Below are positions 7,530 through 15,664 of a stretch of 64,000 nucleotides of DNA, piece after piece. The translations under genes were made by a program, and so were the position numbers. The stretch is from Bacteroidota bacterium (GTDB lineage: Bacteria; Bacteroidota; Bacteroidia; Bacteroidales; UBA12077), in assembly GCA_020444275.1 (NCBI GenBank), contig JAHLLG010000002.1:917991-981990 (forward strand), in the 5' to 3' direction. How positions within the stretch are numbered: the first letter of the stretch is position 1; each line of letters starts with the position of its first letter. The notes below the pieces were generated by a model that saw nothing but the letters and a program-made list of their open reading frames with translations, ran no database searches and was not told the DNA's origin.

Positions 7530-9524
7530 TTAATTCACATGAATTATTTTAGGAATAGTAAATTTAAAGGTACTACCTATATCAGGCTCACTTTCAACCC
7601 AAATTGTACCACCATGTTTTTCAACAAACTCTTTACACAAAATTAGACCTAACCCACTGCCCTTCTCCTTTTCTGTGCCTGGTTTTGAGCTAACCTTATC
7701 GATCTTAAAAATATTTTCTTTTTCTTTCTTCGACATTCCAATACCGGTATCTTTAACGTAAACTTCAACAACATCTGTATCCTTTTTGCAACCAATAGAA
7801 ACCATTCCATTTCTTTGGGTAAACTTCACCGCATTATTAATTAAGTTTCTTAATACGGTTTTCAGAAGATTTTCGTCAGCTACAATATGTAATCCTTTTG
7901 GAATATCATTAATAACATCAATATCCTTAAACTGACTTTGGTTTTCGATATCCTCAATACAGAGTTGAACAATATCGTAAAGATTTATTTTCGATGGTTC
8001 AAATAACAATTTATTTGTTTGTGATTGCGACCATTTTAGAAGGTTTTCCAATAAATTATATCCATTTACAGAAGTATCGTAAATTACATTTAAATGCTCA
8101 GAAATTTCATCTTGTCCATAATCTCTAAAATCAGATTTAAGTATATCGGAATATCCAATTAGAGTATTAAACGGATTTTTTAAGTCGTGTGCAATAATCG
8201 AGAAGAACTTATCTTTGGTATTATTAGCTTCTTCCAACTTATTGGCATACTCTATTGTTTTTTGTGTTCTTTTTTCTACCAGGTCTTCTAGCTCCTGGTT
8301 TAATTTTACTAACTTTCTTGAGCTTTTTAAAGCCAAATGATATAGCTTTGAATGATCTACAGCGAGTATAAAGAATATTATCAGATTAATACCAAAAACG
8401 GTATTTGGAGTTAACAATACATACGGCTTAGTTTTGAGCACTGCAAAATAGTATCCATCGTAAAATCCTGCGAAAATATTCAGCATGAATATCATAAATA
8501 AAAAACCGGAACGTAGATCTTTCTCTCTAAGAAAAAATAGCAGCGTTAAGATAAAAAGCATAATATTTCCGATAAACAGGGAAATTAACGGATATGTATT
8601 ATAAGCTTTTATAACTCCTGCTGTAGTATTTGGCATAAGTACCATAATAATTGAAGGCAAATAAAATACTACCAGTGCTGCTTTAATAATTCTCTTTTTC
8701 TTGAAAAGATTAGTATACTCCAGTAAAAAACATATACCAACAAAAACAAACATCGGAAAGCCTACTCTGGCAACCTTTTCTAAAACAAATGTATGTGAAA
8801 AATCGTGAGTAAAAATGTTGTTAATATAACTGATAACAAAGAACAGATTCATAAAAGCAAAGAACAGAAATTGCTGTTTTTGATACTCTCTTCGACTAAA
8901 ATAGATAATTAAATAAAAAATAAAAAAGACAAAACCACACAAAGCTAATGCCGATATTAACTTTGGCCCAAATAAGTTACGGTAGAAAACATATTTATTT
9001 GCATCCTTTCGATTTGAAACATAAACTCTGCTTAAAGGAAATGCTTCTCCTTTTAAAGGGAAAAGTTGAATTGCTATTTCATTTTTCTTTGCATAATTGA
9101 TATTGCTCGCAGGAAGCAATACTGTTTCCGAAAAATGCATACGATTGGTGTATCCATTTTCATAATTACCTCGAATGCTAATCTGCTTACCATTCAAATA
9201 TATCTTGCAAGGATAATCAATTGGCAATAAAATTAGACCTAAATTTTTACCAGTGTATTCAGATGGTACGATGAATTCAGATCGTAATGTAATCATACGA
9301 TTATTTTCTGGCCATTCATTAGGGATCTCGCGATAATTATATTTTAAAAAGCCGATTTTATCACCAGTTATATATTTACCATCTGCCAGCTCGCTTTCAA
9401 AAACATAAAATTGTAATTCTGTTCTGGGAAATAGGCTATCAGCTTGTGACTTGCTAAATGTTGCTTTAGCAATTACTACACTCAAACTTAACAACAATAA
9501 GTATTTAAAGATGTTACGTTTCAT
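7530..9524 (-). CDS. 7TM-DISM sensor histidine kinase
   Basis: 664 residues. A signal peptide (1-24) is followed by a periplasmic jelly-roll region of the 7TMR-DISM extracellular type (to about 180; IYLNGKQISIRG). Seven membrane helices span roughly 185-395, then a coiled coil (LVEKRTQKTIEYANKLEEA). The HisKA domain has the phospho-acceptor His446 in FFSIIAHDLKNPFN. The HATPase has the N-box LRNLINNAVKF, G1 DTGIGMS and G2 GSGLGLILCKEF. It is a membrane sensor autokinase probably responding to a carbohydrate-like periplasmic ligand (inference from the DISM fold). No receiver domain is fused and no response regulator is adjacent, so its partner is elsewhere. Confidence 0.92.
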   Translation of the reverse strand: MKRNIFKYLLLLSLSVVIAKATFSKSQADSLFPRTELQFYVFESELADGKYITGDKIGFLKYNYREIPNEWPENNRMITLRSEFIVPSEYTGKNLGLILLPIDYPCKIYLNGKQISIRGNYENGYTNRMHFSETVLLPASNINYAKKNEIAIQLFPLKGEAFPLSRVYVSNRKDANKYVFYRNLFGPKLISALALCGFVFFIFYLIIYFSRREYQKQQFLFFAFMNLFFVISYINNIFTHDFSHTFVLEKVARVGFPMFVFVGICFLLEYTNLFKKKRIIKAALVVFYLPSIIMVLMPNTTAGVIKAYNTYPLISLFIGNIMLFILTLLFFLREKDLRSGFLFMIFMLNIFAGFYDGYYFAVLKTKPYVLLTPNTVFGINLIIFFILAVDHSKLYHLALKSSRKLVKLNQELEDLVEKRTQKTIEYANKLEEANNTKDKFFSIIAHDLKNPFNTLIGYSDILKSDFRDYGQDEISEHLNVIYDTSVNGYNLLENLLKWSQSQTNKLLFEPSKINLYDIVQLCIEDIENQSQFKDIDVINDIPKGLHIVADENLLKTVLRNLINNAVKFTQRNGMVSIGCKKDTDVVEVYVKDTGIGMSKKEKENIFKIDKVSSKPGTEKEKGSGLGLILCKEFVEKHGGTIWVESEPDIGSTFKFTIPKIIHVN

Positions 9525-9547
9525 TCGGTATTTTTGGGTCGAGAATT

Positions 9548-9577
9548 TAAATATAGCAATATTAATTATAATCTCAA
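9548..9577 (-). promoter_or_regulatory. Candidate promoter of the 7TM-DISM kinase gene
   Basis: On the minus strand: TTG (9577-9575), a 19-base spacer, then TATATTTA (9555-9548), one mismatch from TAnnTTTG. It lies about 24 bases before the ATG. Confidence 0.45.
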
Positions 9578-9589
9578 CAATGTATGATA

Positions 9590-9619
9590 AGAAAAAAGAG
9601 ATGTGATCGCTAAATCACA
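9590..9619 (-). terminator. Probable terminator after the saccharopine-dehydrogenase-like gene
   Basis: On the minus strand, TGTGAT and ATCACA (arms 9614-9619 and 9602-9607) pair around a 6-base loop, followed by TCTCTTTTTTC. The stem is short, so support is moderate. Confidence 0.55.
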
Positions 9620-9630
9620 CCTCCTGGGCA

Positions 9631-10764
9631 CTACAATTCCTTCTCTGTTTTAAAATAATTAATATTTCTTTCTTTAAGATATTTTAAAATAAATTCAAAG
9701 CATTTGGGATTTTTTCCAACCAGTTCGGGTGGAAACATACCTTTTTGTGTAAAAACATTTTCTAACAACATATCGGCGGCGGCTGTTGCAGTGTATCCTG
9801 TAGTTCTTGCCATTGAAGAAATTTTTGTTTCAGTGTCATATTCGTCAAACAGATCATACACAATTTCCTTTTCTATTCCATTTTCAGTTCCTTGTAAAAT
9901 AATTCGCATAATAGTAAACTCTTTATCTTCAGGTCCAAGTTTCCACGAATTAAATAAAATTTCTGATGTAACGTCAAAAGGAACAACACTTTGCCCCTTA
10001 ACTTTTATTGCTTTACTGTCTAAAAAACCTGCAGCTTTAAGTGCCTGAATCATTTTGATATGTCCGGGATATCTTAGTGTCTTTTCCTTCATATTTGGAA
10101 TATTACTCAATGTTTCAATAAGAGATCGAAGTCCATCAGAATTAAAAGCCTCCAAAGTTCCAACATGATCAAATTCGATAAGCTCAGTATCGCTCATGGC
10201 CGGTTTAACAATTTTTTTATGATTCTCGACATAACGAGCAGGGCGAGTATATTCCTCAATAACATCGCATGGCGAGAATGGGGCTTTATACTCAAATGGA
10301 AATTTTCGTACTATTGGTAAACCACCAACCATATATTCAAAATTTTTGATCTCCATCAATTCATTATGATAACCGGCAATAATATTGGGCATTCCCGGTG
10401 CAACACCGCAATCCATTATTACCGTAACATTGTGATCTTTTGCCATTTGATCCAGATCCAGAACATCTTCAGGTAAAAAGGAGATATCAACCAGGTTCTT
10501 TTTATTCTTAATCACGTTTTTCATGGTTTGTAGTCCAAGGAAACCCGGCACAGCCGATATTACCAAATCGAAGTCATTTATGGCCTTTGACAGTAAATTA
10601 GCATTTGTAACATCAAGTTTTTCAGTTTCAATAGAATAGTTTTGTGATAATATTTTTAAAGCATCCGTATCAATATCAACAGATTTAACATCATACTTTG
10701 CAGATAAATCAATAGCCATGGCTCTGCCAACCATACCAGCACCCAGTATTATTATTTTTTTCAT
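9631..10764 (-). CDS. Saccharopine dehydrogenase-family NAD(P)-dependent oxidoreductase
   Basis: 377 residues. The N-terminal Rossmann fold has the dinucleotide loop GAGMVGRAMA at residues 8-17 and an acidic residue at the end of strand 2 (VDID), which suggests NAD preference. The catalytic region contains MDCGVAPGMPNIIAGYH, typical of the saccharopine dehydrogenase / lysine 6-dehydrogenase / carboxynorspermidine-dehydrogenase superfamily. The C-terminal domain (about 130-350) fits Sacchrp_dh_C. The exact substrate cannot be fixed: a lysine-type dehydrogenase is more likely than the fungal saccharopine enzyme. It has its own transcription unit with a possible terminator. Confidence 0.85.
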   Translation of the reverse strand: MKKIIILGAGMVGRAMAIDLSAKYDVKSVDIDTDALKILSQNYSIETEKLDVTNANLLSKAINDFDLVISAVPGFLGLQTMKNVIKNKKNLVDISFLPEDVLDLDQMAKDHNVTVIMDCGVAPGMPNIIAGYHNELMEIKNFEYMVGGLPIVRKFPFEYKAPFSPCDVIEEYTRPARYVENHKKIVKPAMSDTELIEFDHVGTLEAFNSDGLRSLIETLSNIPNMKEKTLRYPGHIKMIQALKAAGFLDSKAIKVKGQSVVPFDVTSEILFNSWKLGPEDKEFTIMRIILQGTENGIEKEIVYDLFDEYDTETKISSMARTTGYTATAAADMLLENVFTQKGMFPPELVGKNPKCFEFILKYLKERNINYFKTEKEL

Positions 10765-10965
10765 ACTAATTTAATTTATGATTTTACAATTGTTAGATTA
10801 ATAGAATTTTTAAACTAAGGCATGTGATTTTATAATCCGTTAAAACGATTTTGAAATCTAACAATATGTTTTCGTAGAGCAGTCATTTCAATCAAAGGTA
10901 ATATAAATTACTTAAGATATCATTTTTAACCTTAAATGATTGTATAGTTATTCAAGCTATTTTAA

Positions 10966-10973
10966 TATCTTTA
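10966..10973 (+). promoter_or_regulatory. Candidate -7 box for the FISUMP gene
   Basis: TATCTTTA, one mismatch from TAnnTTTG, lies 34 bases before the chosen ATG. The nearest TTG is 23 bases upstream, rather far. The rest of the 243-base gap is AT-rich with nothing else evident. Confidence 0.35.
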
Positions 10974-11007
10974 TACATCGAAAATGTTAACTAAAATCAA
11001 TATACCA

Positions 11008-12831
11008 ATGAAAAATATTATAGCTATACTTTTCTGTATAACAGCACTTAGCGGATATGCGCAAAAGATTGAAAATCTCAAAATTGATCAAAATGGCGGT
11101 GAGATACTTCTTCAATATGATTTAACCGGAAACAAAACTGATATTTTTGAAGTAAGTGTATTTTATTCTGATAATAACACAGATTGGAAAAGGCTGGATA
11201 AAGTTTATGGCGATGTTGGTGATAGTTTAAAAGCCGGTAAAACAAAACAGGTTGTTCTTTGGACAGATCACCTGGAAAATGTACAAAACAATATGTATTT
11301 TAAGGTTCAGGCACAATATTATTCTATTGAGGAACAACAAAAAGGGACTTTAACTGATAAAAACAATGTACAGTATAACTGGATTAGAGTTGGTAAAAAT
11401 AAATGGATGACCGAAAACCTTAAATCTACTACTTCTGATGAAGATTGCGGTGGTTATTTTACGAATGTAGATGCTCGAAATGTTTGTCCGGATGGTTGGC
11501 ATTTACCAAATGATGAAGAATGGATGGAACTTGAAGTTGAGTTTGGCATGGCTTCAGAAGAAGCAAAAACACATGGCTTACGAGAAATTAATCTTAACCA
11601 AATTAAAAATGCCGGATTTGCAATTCAGGAATGTAATTATGATGTTTCACTATATCCGAATCAGAAAGCTTTAGCATTTTGGACAAGTACAGAGAATAAA
11701 ATGTTATACACAGGTTACTCTCAAAAGTATTTTGCACGAATTATACGAATTGGTGAAAATAAGATTAGTAAAGAGTTAAGAGAAAAAACTGAAAAATTAA
11801 ATGTTCGTTGTGTACAGAGCTCTGTTTATTTAGCAACCATTGAAGCCATTGCAAAGACTGCAATTGATTTAAATCCTACTGGAGGCATAACAAACCATCC
11901 GTATACAGGCGAACAGCTTGAATGGAAATATATTGGCGGAGCAATATGGATGCAAGATGACCTACTTGGAAGTTATCAATATAAAGAGCTTGATGAGAAA
12001 TGTCCAACAGGATGGCGACTTCCAGAAGAAGATGAGTGGAAAAAGCTTTTTGAAGAATATAAGCCCTCCATTGAGCTGGAAAATAGCAGTGAAATACTTA
12101 GTGAACGATTAAGTTCTGATGGTATTTGGGGATTCAACTTGTCAAATAATGATTACTGGATGAATGTGCATCGGTATACTTATAATACATACTGGATTAA
12201 TGAAAATGATAAAGAGGACAGTAAAAAGCTTGTTGCATTTCCAACCAATAATAAAGGACAGGCTGGTTGGGTAAGAAAACAAACCAATGAAAAGGCCAAA
12301 GTAAGATGCTTACTTGATAATGAAGATTATATTACAAAAAAAGATCAAATAAAAAACGGAACATTTATTGATAAAAGAGATAACCAGGAATATGGTTTTG
12401 TAGAAATTGACGGAACTACATGGATGGCTGAAAACCTAAATTATAGCATTCCGGAGAATAGTATGTGCCGCAATAATATTAAAAAAGATTGCGAATTGTT
12501 TGGTCATATGTATAATATTGAAGTAGCAGAAAACGCTTGCCCTGATGGTTGGCGGTTACCTTCAAAAGATGAATGGAAATATTTATTGATTAATAAAGCT
12601 GCTAACAATTTAAAAATACTTTATCCTTTTGGTGGTACGGGTTTTGACTTGTTATTGGGTGGCGAATTAATTTACGACGAAGAAAATAAAATGGATGTTT
12701 TTACGGCTAACTATTTATTAATGAATGAAGATAAGCCGGGCTATTATTATATTGATTCGAAAGGAAAAGTTGAATTAAACGACAAAGCTAAACGAAGAGA
12801 TTATTATTATATACGCTGCGTAAAAAAATAA
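11008..12831 (+). CDS. Secreted protein with three FISUMP (Fib_succ_major) domains
   Basis: 607 residues with a signal peptide (MKNIIAILFCITALSGYAQ). A roughly 90-residue beta-domain is followed by three copies of the FISUMP domain. Each copy has an opening W-M motif (NKWMTENLKS, AIWMQDDLLG, TTWMAENLNY), a central CPDGWHLP / CPTGWRLP / CPDGWRLP followed by an EW helix, and a closing basic-Cys strand (VRCV, VRCL, IRCV). The two cysteines per copy probably pair. FISUMP domains are secreted modules common in Fibrobacter and Bacteroidota and are related to C-type-lectin/FGE-like folds; their function is not established. An ATG 24 bases upstream is in frame, but the signal peptide sets the start at 11008. 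A strong hairpin ends the gene. Confidence 0.9.
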   Translation: MKNIIAILFCITALSGYAQKIENLKIDQNGGEILLQYDLTGNKTDIFEVSVFYSDNNTDWKRLDKVYGDVGDSLKAGKTKQVVLWTDHLENVQNNMYFKVQAQYYSIEEQQKGTLTDKNNVQYNWIRVGKNKWMTENLKSTTSDEDCGGYFTNVDARNVCPDGWHLPNDEEWMELEVEFGMASEEAKTHGLREINLNQIKNAGFAIQECNYDVSLYPNQKALAFWTSTENKMLYTGYSQKYFARIIRIGENKISKELREKTEKLNVRCVQSSVYLATIEAIAKTAIDLNPTGGITNHPYTGEQLEWKYIGGAIWMQDDLLGSYQYKELDEKCPTGWRLPEEDEWKKLFEEYKPSIELENSSEILSERLSSDGIWGFNLSNNDYWMNVHRYTYNTYWINENDKEDSKKLVAFPTNNKGQAGWVRKQTNEKAKVRCLLDNEDYITKKDQIKNGTFIDKRDNQEYGFVEIDGTTWMAENLNYSIPENSMCRNNIKKDCELFGHMYNIEVAENACPDGWRLPSKDEWKYLLINKAANNLKILYPFGGTGFDLLLGGELIYDEENKMDVFTANYLLMNEDKPGYYYIDSKGKVELNDKAKRRDYYYIRCVKK

Positions 12832-12848
12832 TCTGTTAAAACAGGAGA

Positions 12849-12886
12849 ATTAAAGAGCTGTTCTGAAAATAGAACAGCTCTTTAGT
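12849..12886. terminator. Bidirectional terminator, 13-bp perfect stem
   Basis: AAAGAGCTGTTCT (12852-12864) pairs fully with AGAACAGCTCTTT (12871-12883) around a 6-base loop. It sits between the convergent FISUMP and PAS genes. The flanking U-runs are short in both directions, so stem strength dominates. The hairpin overlaps the PAS stop codon. Confidence 0.8.
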
Positions 12887-13376
12887 TTTGGCTTAATAAT
12901 TCTTTTAAATTGATCAGTTCAGTTATGTCTTCAACAACAACAACGATATAGTATTCCTGCTTAAAATAAAAAGGTAATACAGAAAATTGCAGATGTTTTA
13001 ATTCTTTACTATTATCAATTTTGTAAAATTCACGTGATAATTTTTTTTTATAAATCGGTTTGTAGTTAAGATAAGATTCTAAAGCTGTTACGCGCAATTC
13101 ACAATCAGAACATTTATCTGTTTCTCCACATTTTTTCATCTCTTCAACCGTATGCGCACAACCAATAGCTTCTCCGCATCGAACATATAGAAGATCTTCA
13201 TCTTTTTTATTTAAGAACATCGTTTTGATAGGATCATTAAAGGCGTATAACTCCATGTTCTTATTTAGAAGTAAAACACAGCTAGAGATTTTATTTAAAA
13301 TAATATTTAAAAACTCTTTTGAATTATGTAAAAAGTCAAAAGTAACATTTGTAGAACTAAGCTCTTTATTATCCAT
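12882..13376 (-). CDS. Stand-alone PAS-domain protein with a five-cysteine cluster
   Basis: 164 residues, no signal peptide, predicted cytosolic. Residues about 25-155 look like one PAS fold: ISSCVLLLNKNMELYAFND at the start and YYIVVVVEDITELINLKELL at the end, the usual PAS exit strand leading into a helix. An insertion carries Cys67, 73, 83, 89 and 92 (RCGEAIGC, KKCGETDKCSDCELR). This Cys pattern is known from PAS sensors of anaerobes and could hold a metal, an Fe-S cluster or redox disulfides (inference). There is no kinase, cyclase or DNA-binding domain, so it must act through a partner. It is transcribed after the DUF2846 gene, but a hairpin lies between them. Confidence 0.75.
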   Translation of the reverse strand: MDNKELSSTNVTFDFLHNSKEFLNIILNKISSCVLLLNKNMELYAFNDPIKTMFLNKKDEDLLYVRCGEAIGCAHTVEEMKKCGETDKCSDCELRVTALESYLNYKPIYKKKLSREFYKIDNSKELKHLQFSVLPFYFKQEYYIVVVVEDITELINLKELLSQN

Positions 13377-13385
13377 AAGATATGA

Positions 13386-13412
13386 TTAAAAATCCCGCAA
13401 TTTGCGGGATTT
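13386..13412 (-). terminator. Terminator of the DUF2846 gene
   Basis: On the minus strand, AAATCCCGC (13412-13404) pairs with GCGGGATTT (13398-13390), followed by TTTAATC. It lies 7 bases past the DUF2846 stop and 10 bases before the PAS start codon. Confidence 0.75.
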
Positions 13413-13418
13413 GATTTA

Positions 13419-13982
13419 TTATAACTCTTCTTCGGGAATAGCCATATCGGCTGATAAGTGTTTATAATTATGTTCGTTTTTCCAGGTAGTTTCGTACATC
13501 TCAAGCTTTTCAGCAATAAACTTTTCGAGTTTTTTATTCATTTTATCCAGCTTTGCTTGTGGTGTTTGTGTTGGAGGGCGTTTATTCACCAGCTTTTTAA
13601 CTCTTTCCCAGGATTCTGTATCGCTAATATCTAAGGGAGTTAAACCAACTCGTGCTTTCCATGCTCCCATGATAACATCAACAACAATAACATATGTTTT
13701 ACCAGCTTCCAGTTCGGCTGTTACAAACTCCTTATTTTCAGATGATGCCCAGAATAATTGTTCGCCAGGATCGCACTCATATCGCATATACTGATCACCT
13801 TTAAAGGCACCAATATATTTATCTTGATGAAAGAATTCAAAGGAAGTAGGTTTACCATATTTGGTAACACGGGCAAAGTAAACAACTGCTTTACCCTCGG
13901 AAGGAGGATCAAAACCTTGCGCACTTACTGTATAAATTCCAGTTAATGCCAATGCAATAATTGTAAATAATAGTTTCTTCAT
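13419..13982 (-). CDS. Secreted DUF2846-like protein
   Basis: 187 residues with a signal peptide (MKKLLFTIIALALTGIYTVSAQ). The core has the DUF2846 pattern: GKAVVYFARVTKYG, FEFFHQDKYIGAFKGDQYMR, a pre-turn DPGEQLFWAS and LEAGKTYVIVVDV, a small beta-sandwich. A charged helical tail (about 125-187) is not part of the family core. There is no lipobox, so it is a soluble periplasmic protein or is secreted. The function is unknown. It is followed by a terminator and preceded by a short intergenic region. Confidence 0.7.
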   Translation of the reverse strand: MKKLLFTIIALALTGIYTVSAQGFDPPSEGKAVVYFARVTKYGKPTSFEFFHQDKYIGAFKGDQYMRYECDPGEQLFWASSENKEFVTAELEAGKTYVIVVDVIMGAWKARVGLTPLDISDTESWERVKKLVNKRPPTQTPQAKLDKMNKKLEKFIAEKLEMYETTWKNEHNYKHLSADMAIPEEEL

Positions 13983-14061
13983 TTTTTATGATTTAAAAGA
14001 TTAAGGACTAATAATTTAAATGAAGAAACAAGTTAAGGAAAATTCTGTGAGAAATCAATTA

Positions 14062-14637
14062 TTAATCGGGTGATACACTACTCCAGTTTTCACCGGATTT
14101 AATACGGTAAAGTTGCATAACAGAAATACCATATCGTTTAGCAATCATTTTCATACGGGTTTTTCTGTTTGGGTCGTTTATTTTTCTTTTAATAAGTTTT
14201 ACTTGCGATTCGGTAAGTTTATGGTATTTTCTTTTACCTAAATTACCTTTAAGTTGCCAATTCGGATCTAGTTCAAATTGATGTGCTCTTTTTTCAGCTT
14301 CGCTTGCCCATTGCAGGTTCTTGTAATAATTGTTTAGTTTATTACCATCCAAATGTATTACCTGATTTTGTCCTTCTTTTGGTTTATCTAAAAAATGCTT
14401 TGCTACGAGCCGATGAACAGTATTATAAATCTTCTTACCATTTTTATCCTTTATTACAAAAGTCTTATACGGTTTGGTTATTGATCTTAACAACACTCCC
14501 TCTTCTTCATAATAATAACTAACTATTCTACCATAATTAGATATTAAATACTTATTTATACTTCGTTCAGGTAAATTATCCAATTTTAGAAATTTCCACT
14601 TTTCGTCCCAAAAGCTTTTAATACACGTTGGTTTCAT
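14062..14637 (-). CDS. Stand-alone NUMOD4 / HNH-type homing-endonuclease-like protein
   Basis: 191 residues. The N-terminus matches NUMOD4 (INKYLISNYGRIVSYY), followed by an HNH_3-type core with VHRLVAKHFLDKP and VIHLDGNKLNNYYKNLQWAS; the active-site His and the paired Asn residues are retained. The C-terminal part (LTESQVKLIKRKI to KRYGISVMQLYRIKSG) is a helix-turn-helix of the kind found in free-standing homing endonucleases. No intron or intein is visible around it. It may be a selfish free-standing gene or a domesticated DNA-binding protein. It lies between two secreted-protein genes with no shared promoter evident. Confidence 0.85.
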   Translation of the reverse strand: MKPTCIKSFWDEKWKFLKLDNLPERSINKYLISNYGRIVSYYYEEEGVLLRSITKPYKTFVIKDKNGKKIYNTVHRLVAKHFLDKPKEGQNQVIHLDGNKLNNYYKNLQWASEAEKRAHQFELDPNWQLKGNLGKRKYHKLTESQVKLIKRKINDPNRKTRMKMIAKRYGISVMQLYRIKSGENWSSVSPD

Positions 14638-14745
14638 CTGCTTATTTTTTTTAATTCACTAAAAATGACGTAGTTAAACCCGTATACCTTCAGACAGGAA
14701 CTCAGAATAACGTTCTTAACTAACAAATGTATTTCTAAGATGGTT

Positions 14746-14776
14746 TAAAAAAAGGTGCTTTACATTAAAGCACCTT
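14746..14776 (-). terminator. Terminator of the 14.8-15.6 kb secreted-protein gene
   Basis: AAGGTGCTTTA (14752-14762) pairs perfectly with TAAAGCACCTT (14766-14776) around a 3-base loop, and the minus strand continues into seven T. Confidence 0.85.
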
Positions 14777-14797
14777 ACAAATATAATGTATTAAAGT

Positions 14798-15589
14798 TTA
14801 CATTTCAACCCACTTCCCTCCTTTTTCTTTCCAGTTTCCTTTTTCTATGTATGTTATGAATATATCAATAAGGTTTTCTAAATTAAAATATTCTTCTGCT
14901 TCGTACATTTTATCACCATTACTATACTGCACTATATATCCATTTTCTGAGGTTGATGTTTGTAAAAACCCGTCATTACTGCTAAGTGTTAAAAAGAAAT
15001 TATCATCGTTTAAGCTTTTCAGTGCTTCTTTTAGTTTATCATTGTCAGGGCTATTAAATGTTTCACCATTAGCCATTTCAACCGAAAACTCGGCTCGGTC
15101 AGCTGATACTTTTTCTACCTTCTCTACCTTTTTTTCATTTCCTTCTCCGGGAATTTCTTTTGATGCCTGCTCGTACTCTTCTTTCGAGATTTCACCAATA
15201 CCAAAAGCAAAGGCTTTCCAATCAGATTTTTCAAAACTACTTAATGTAACAACATTTAAATTACCATTTGGGTTATCACTAAAATATACACTTGCAAGAA
15301 GTACAGTTTTCCCCATCATATCTTCTTTGGAGTACCTAATATCTTTTATATTTCCATCCCACTTTTTGGCAATTTCAACCAATGGTTTACCATCATCACT
15401 GTCAAAAAATCCATCATTAATAACATAAAGCATCATACCGGTTACATGCTTTTTTAATAGTGCAAGGTCTTCCGTTTTATAGGCTTTAATAACTTCTTTG
15501 GCAATAGCTTTTGCATCTCCTTGTGCTTGTAACATATATGTTGAAAGCATAAATACTCCAACGAATACTGCAATTAATCTTTTTTTCAT
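14798..15589 (-). CDS. Secreted protein of unknown function
   Basis: 263 residues with a signal peptide (MKKRLIAVFVGVFMLSTYMLQAQ). The first half (about 25-135) resembles NTF2-like/DUF4878-type small secreted domains in layout (AKEVIKAYKTEDLALLKKHV, then an antiparallel sheet), but I am not certain. A Lys/Glu-rich linker at about 140-160 (EKKVEKVEKV) leads to a second domain (FSVEMANGETFNSP to YIEKGNWKEKGGKWVEM). No catalytic motif is seen. Monocistronic with a strong terminator. A 193-codon antisense frame inside it is a by-product of its codon bias. Confidence 0.65.
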   Translation of the reverse strand: MKKRLIAVFVGVFMLSTYMLQAQGDAKAIAKEVIKAYKTEDLALLKKHVTGMMLYVINDGFFDSDDGKPLVEIAKKWDGNIKDIRYSKEDMMGKTVLLASVYFSDNPNGNLNVVTLSSFEKSDWKAFAFGIGEISKEEYEQASKEIPGEGNEKKVEKVEKVSADRAEFSVEMANGETFNSPDNDKLKEALKSLNDDNFFLTLSSNDGFLQTSTSENGYIVQYSNGDKMYEAEEYFNLENLIDIFITYIEKGNWKEKGGKWVEM

Positions 15590-15664
15590 GATATTTATTG
15601 TTTAATTGTTAGGGTTATGAAACCAAATTTAATAATTACTTCACTATAAGTCAAACTTACTTTG

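Noticed and set aside
14847-15428. 193-codon plus-strand frame opposite the secreted protein at 14.8-15.6 kb
   Set aside because: It is antisense to a gene with a signal peptide and terminator; its Ser/Phe/Leu-rich composition mirrors the AT-rich codons of the real gene.
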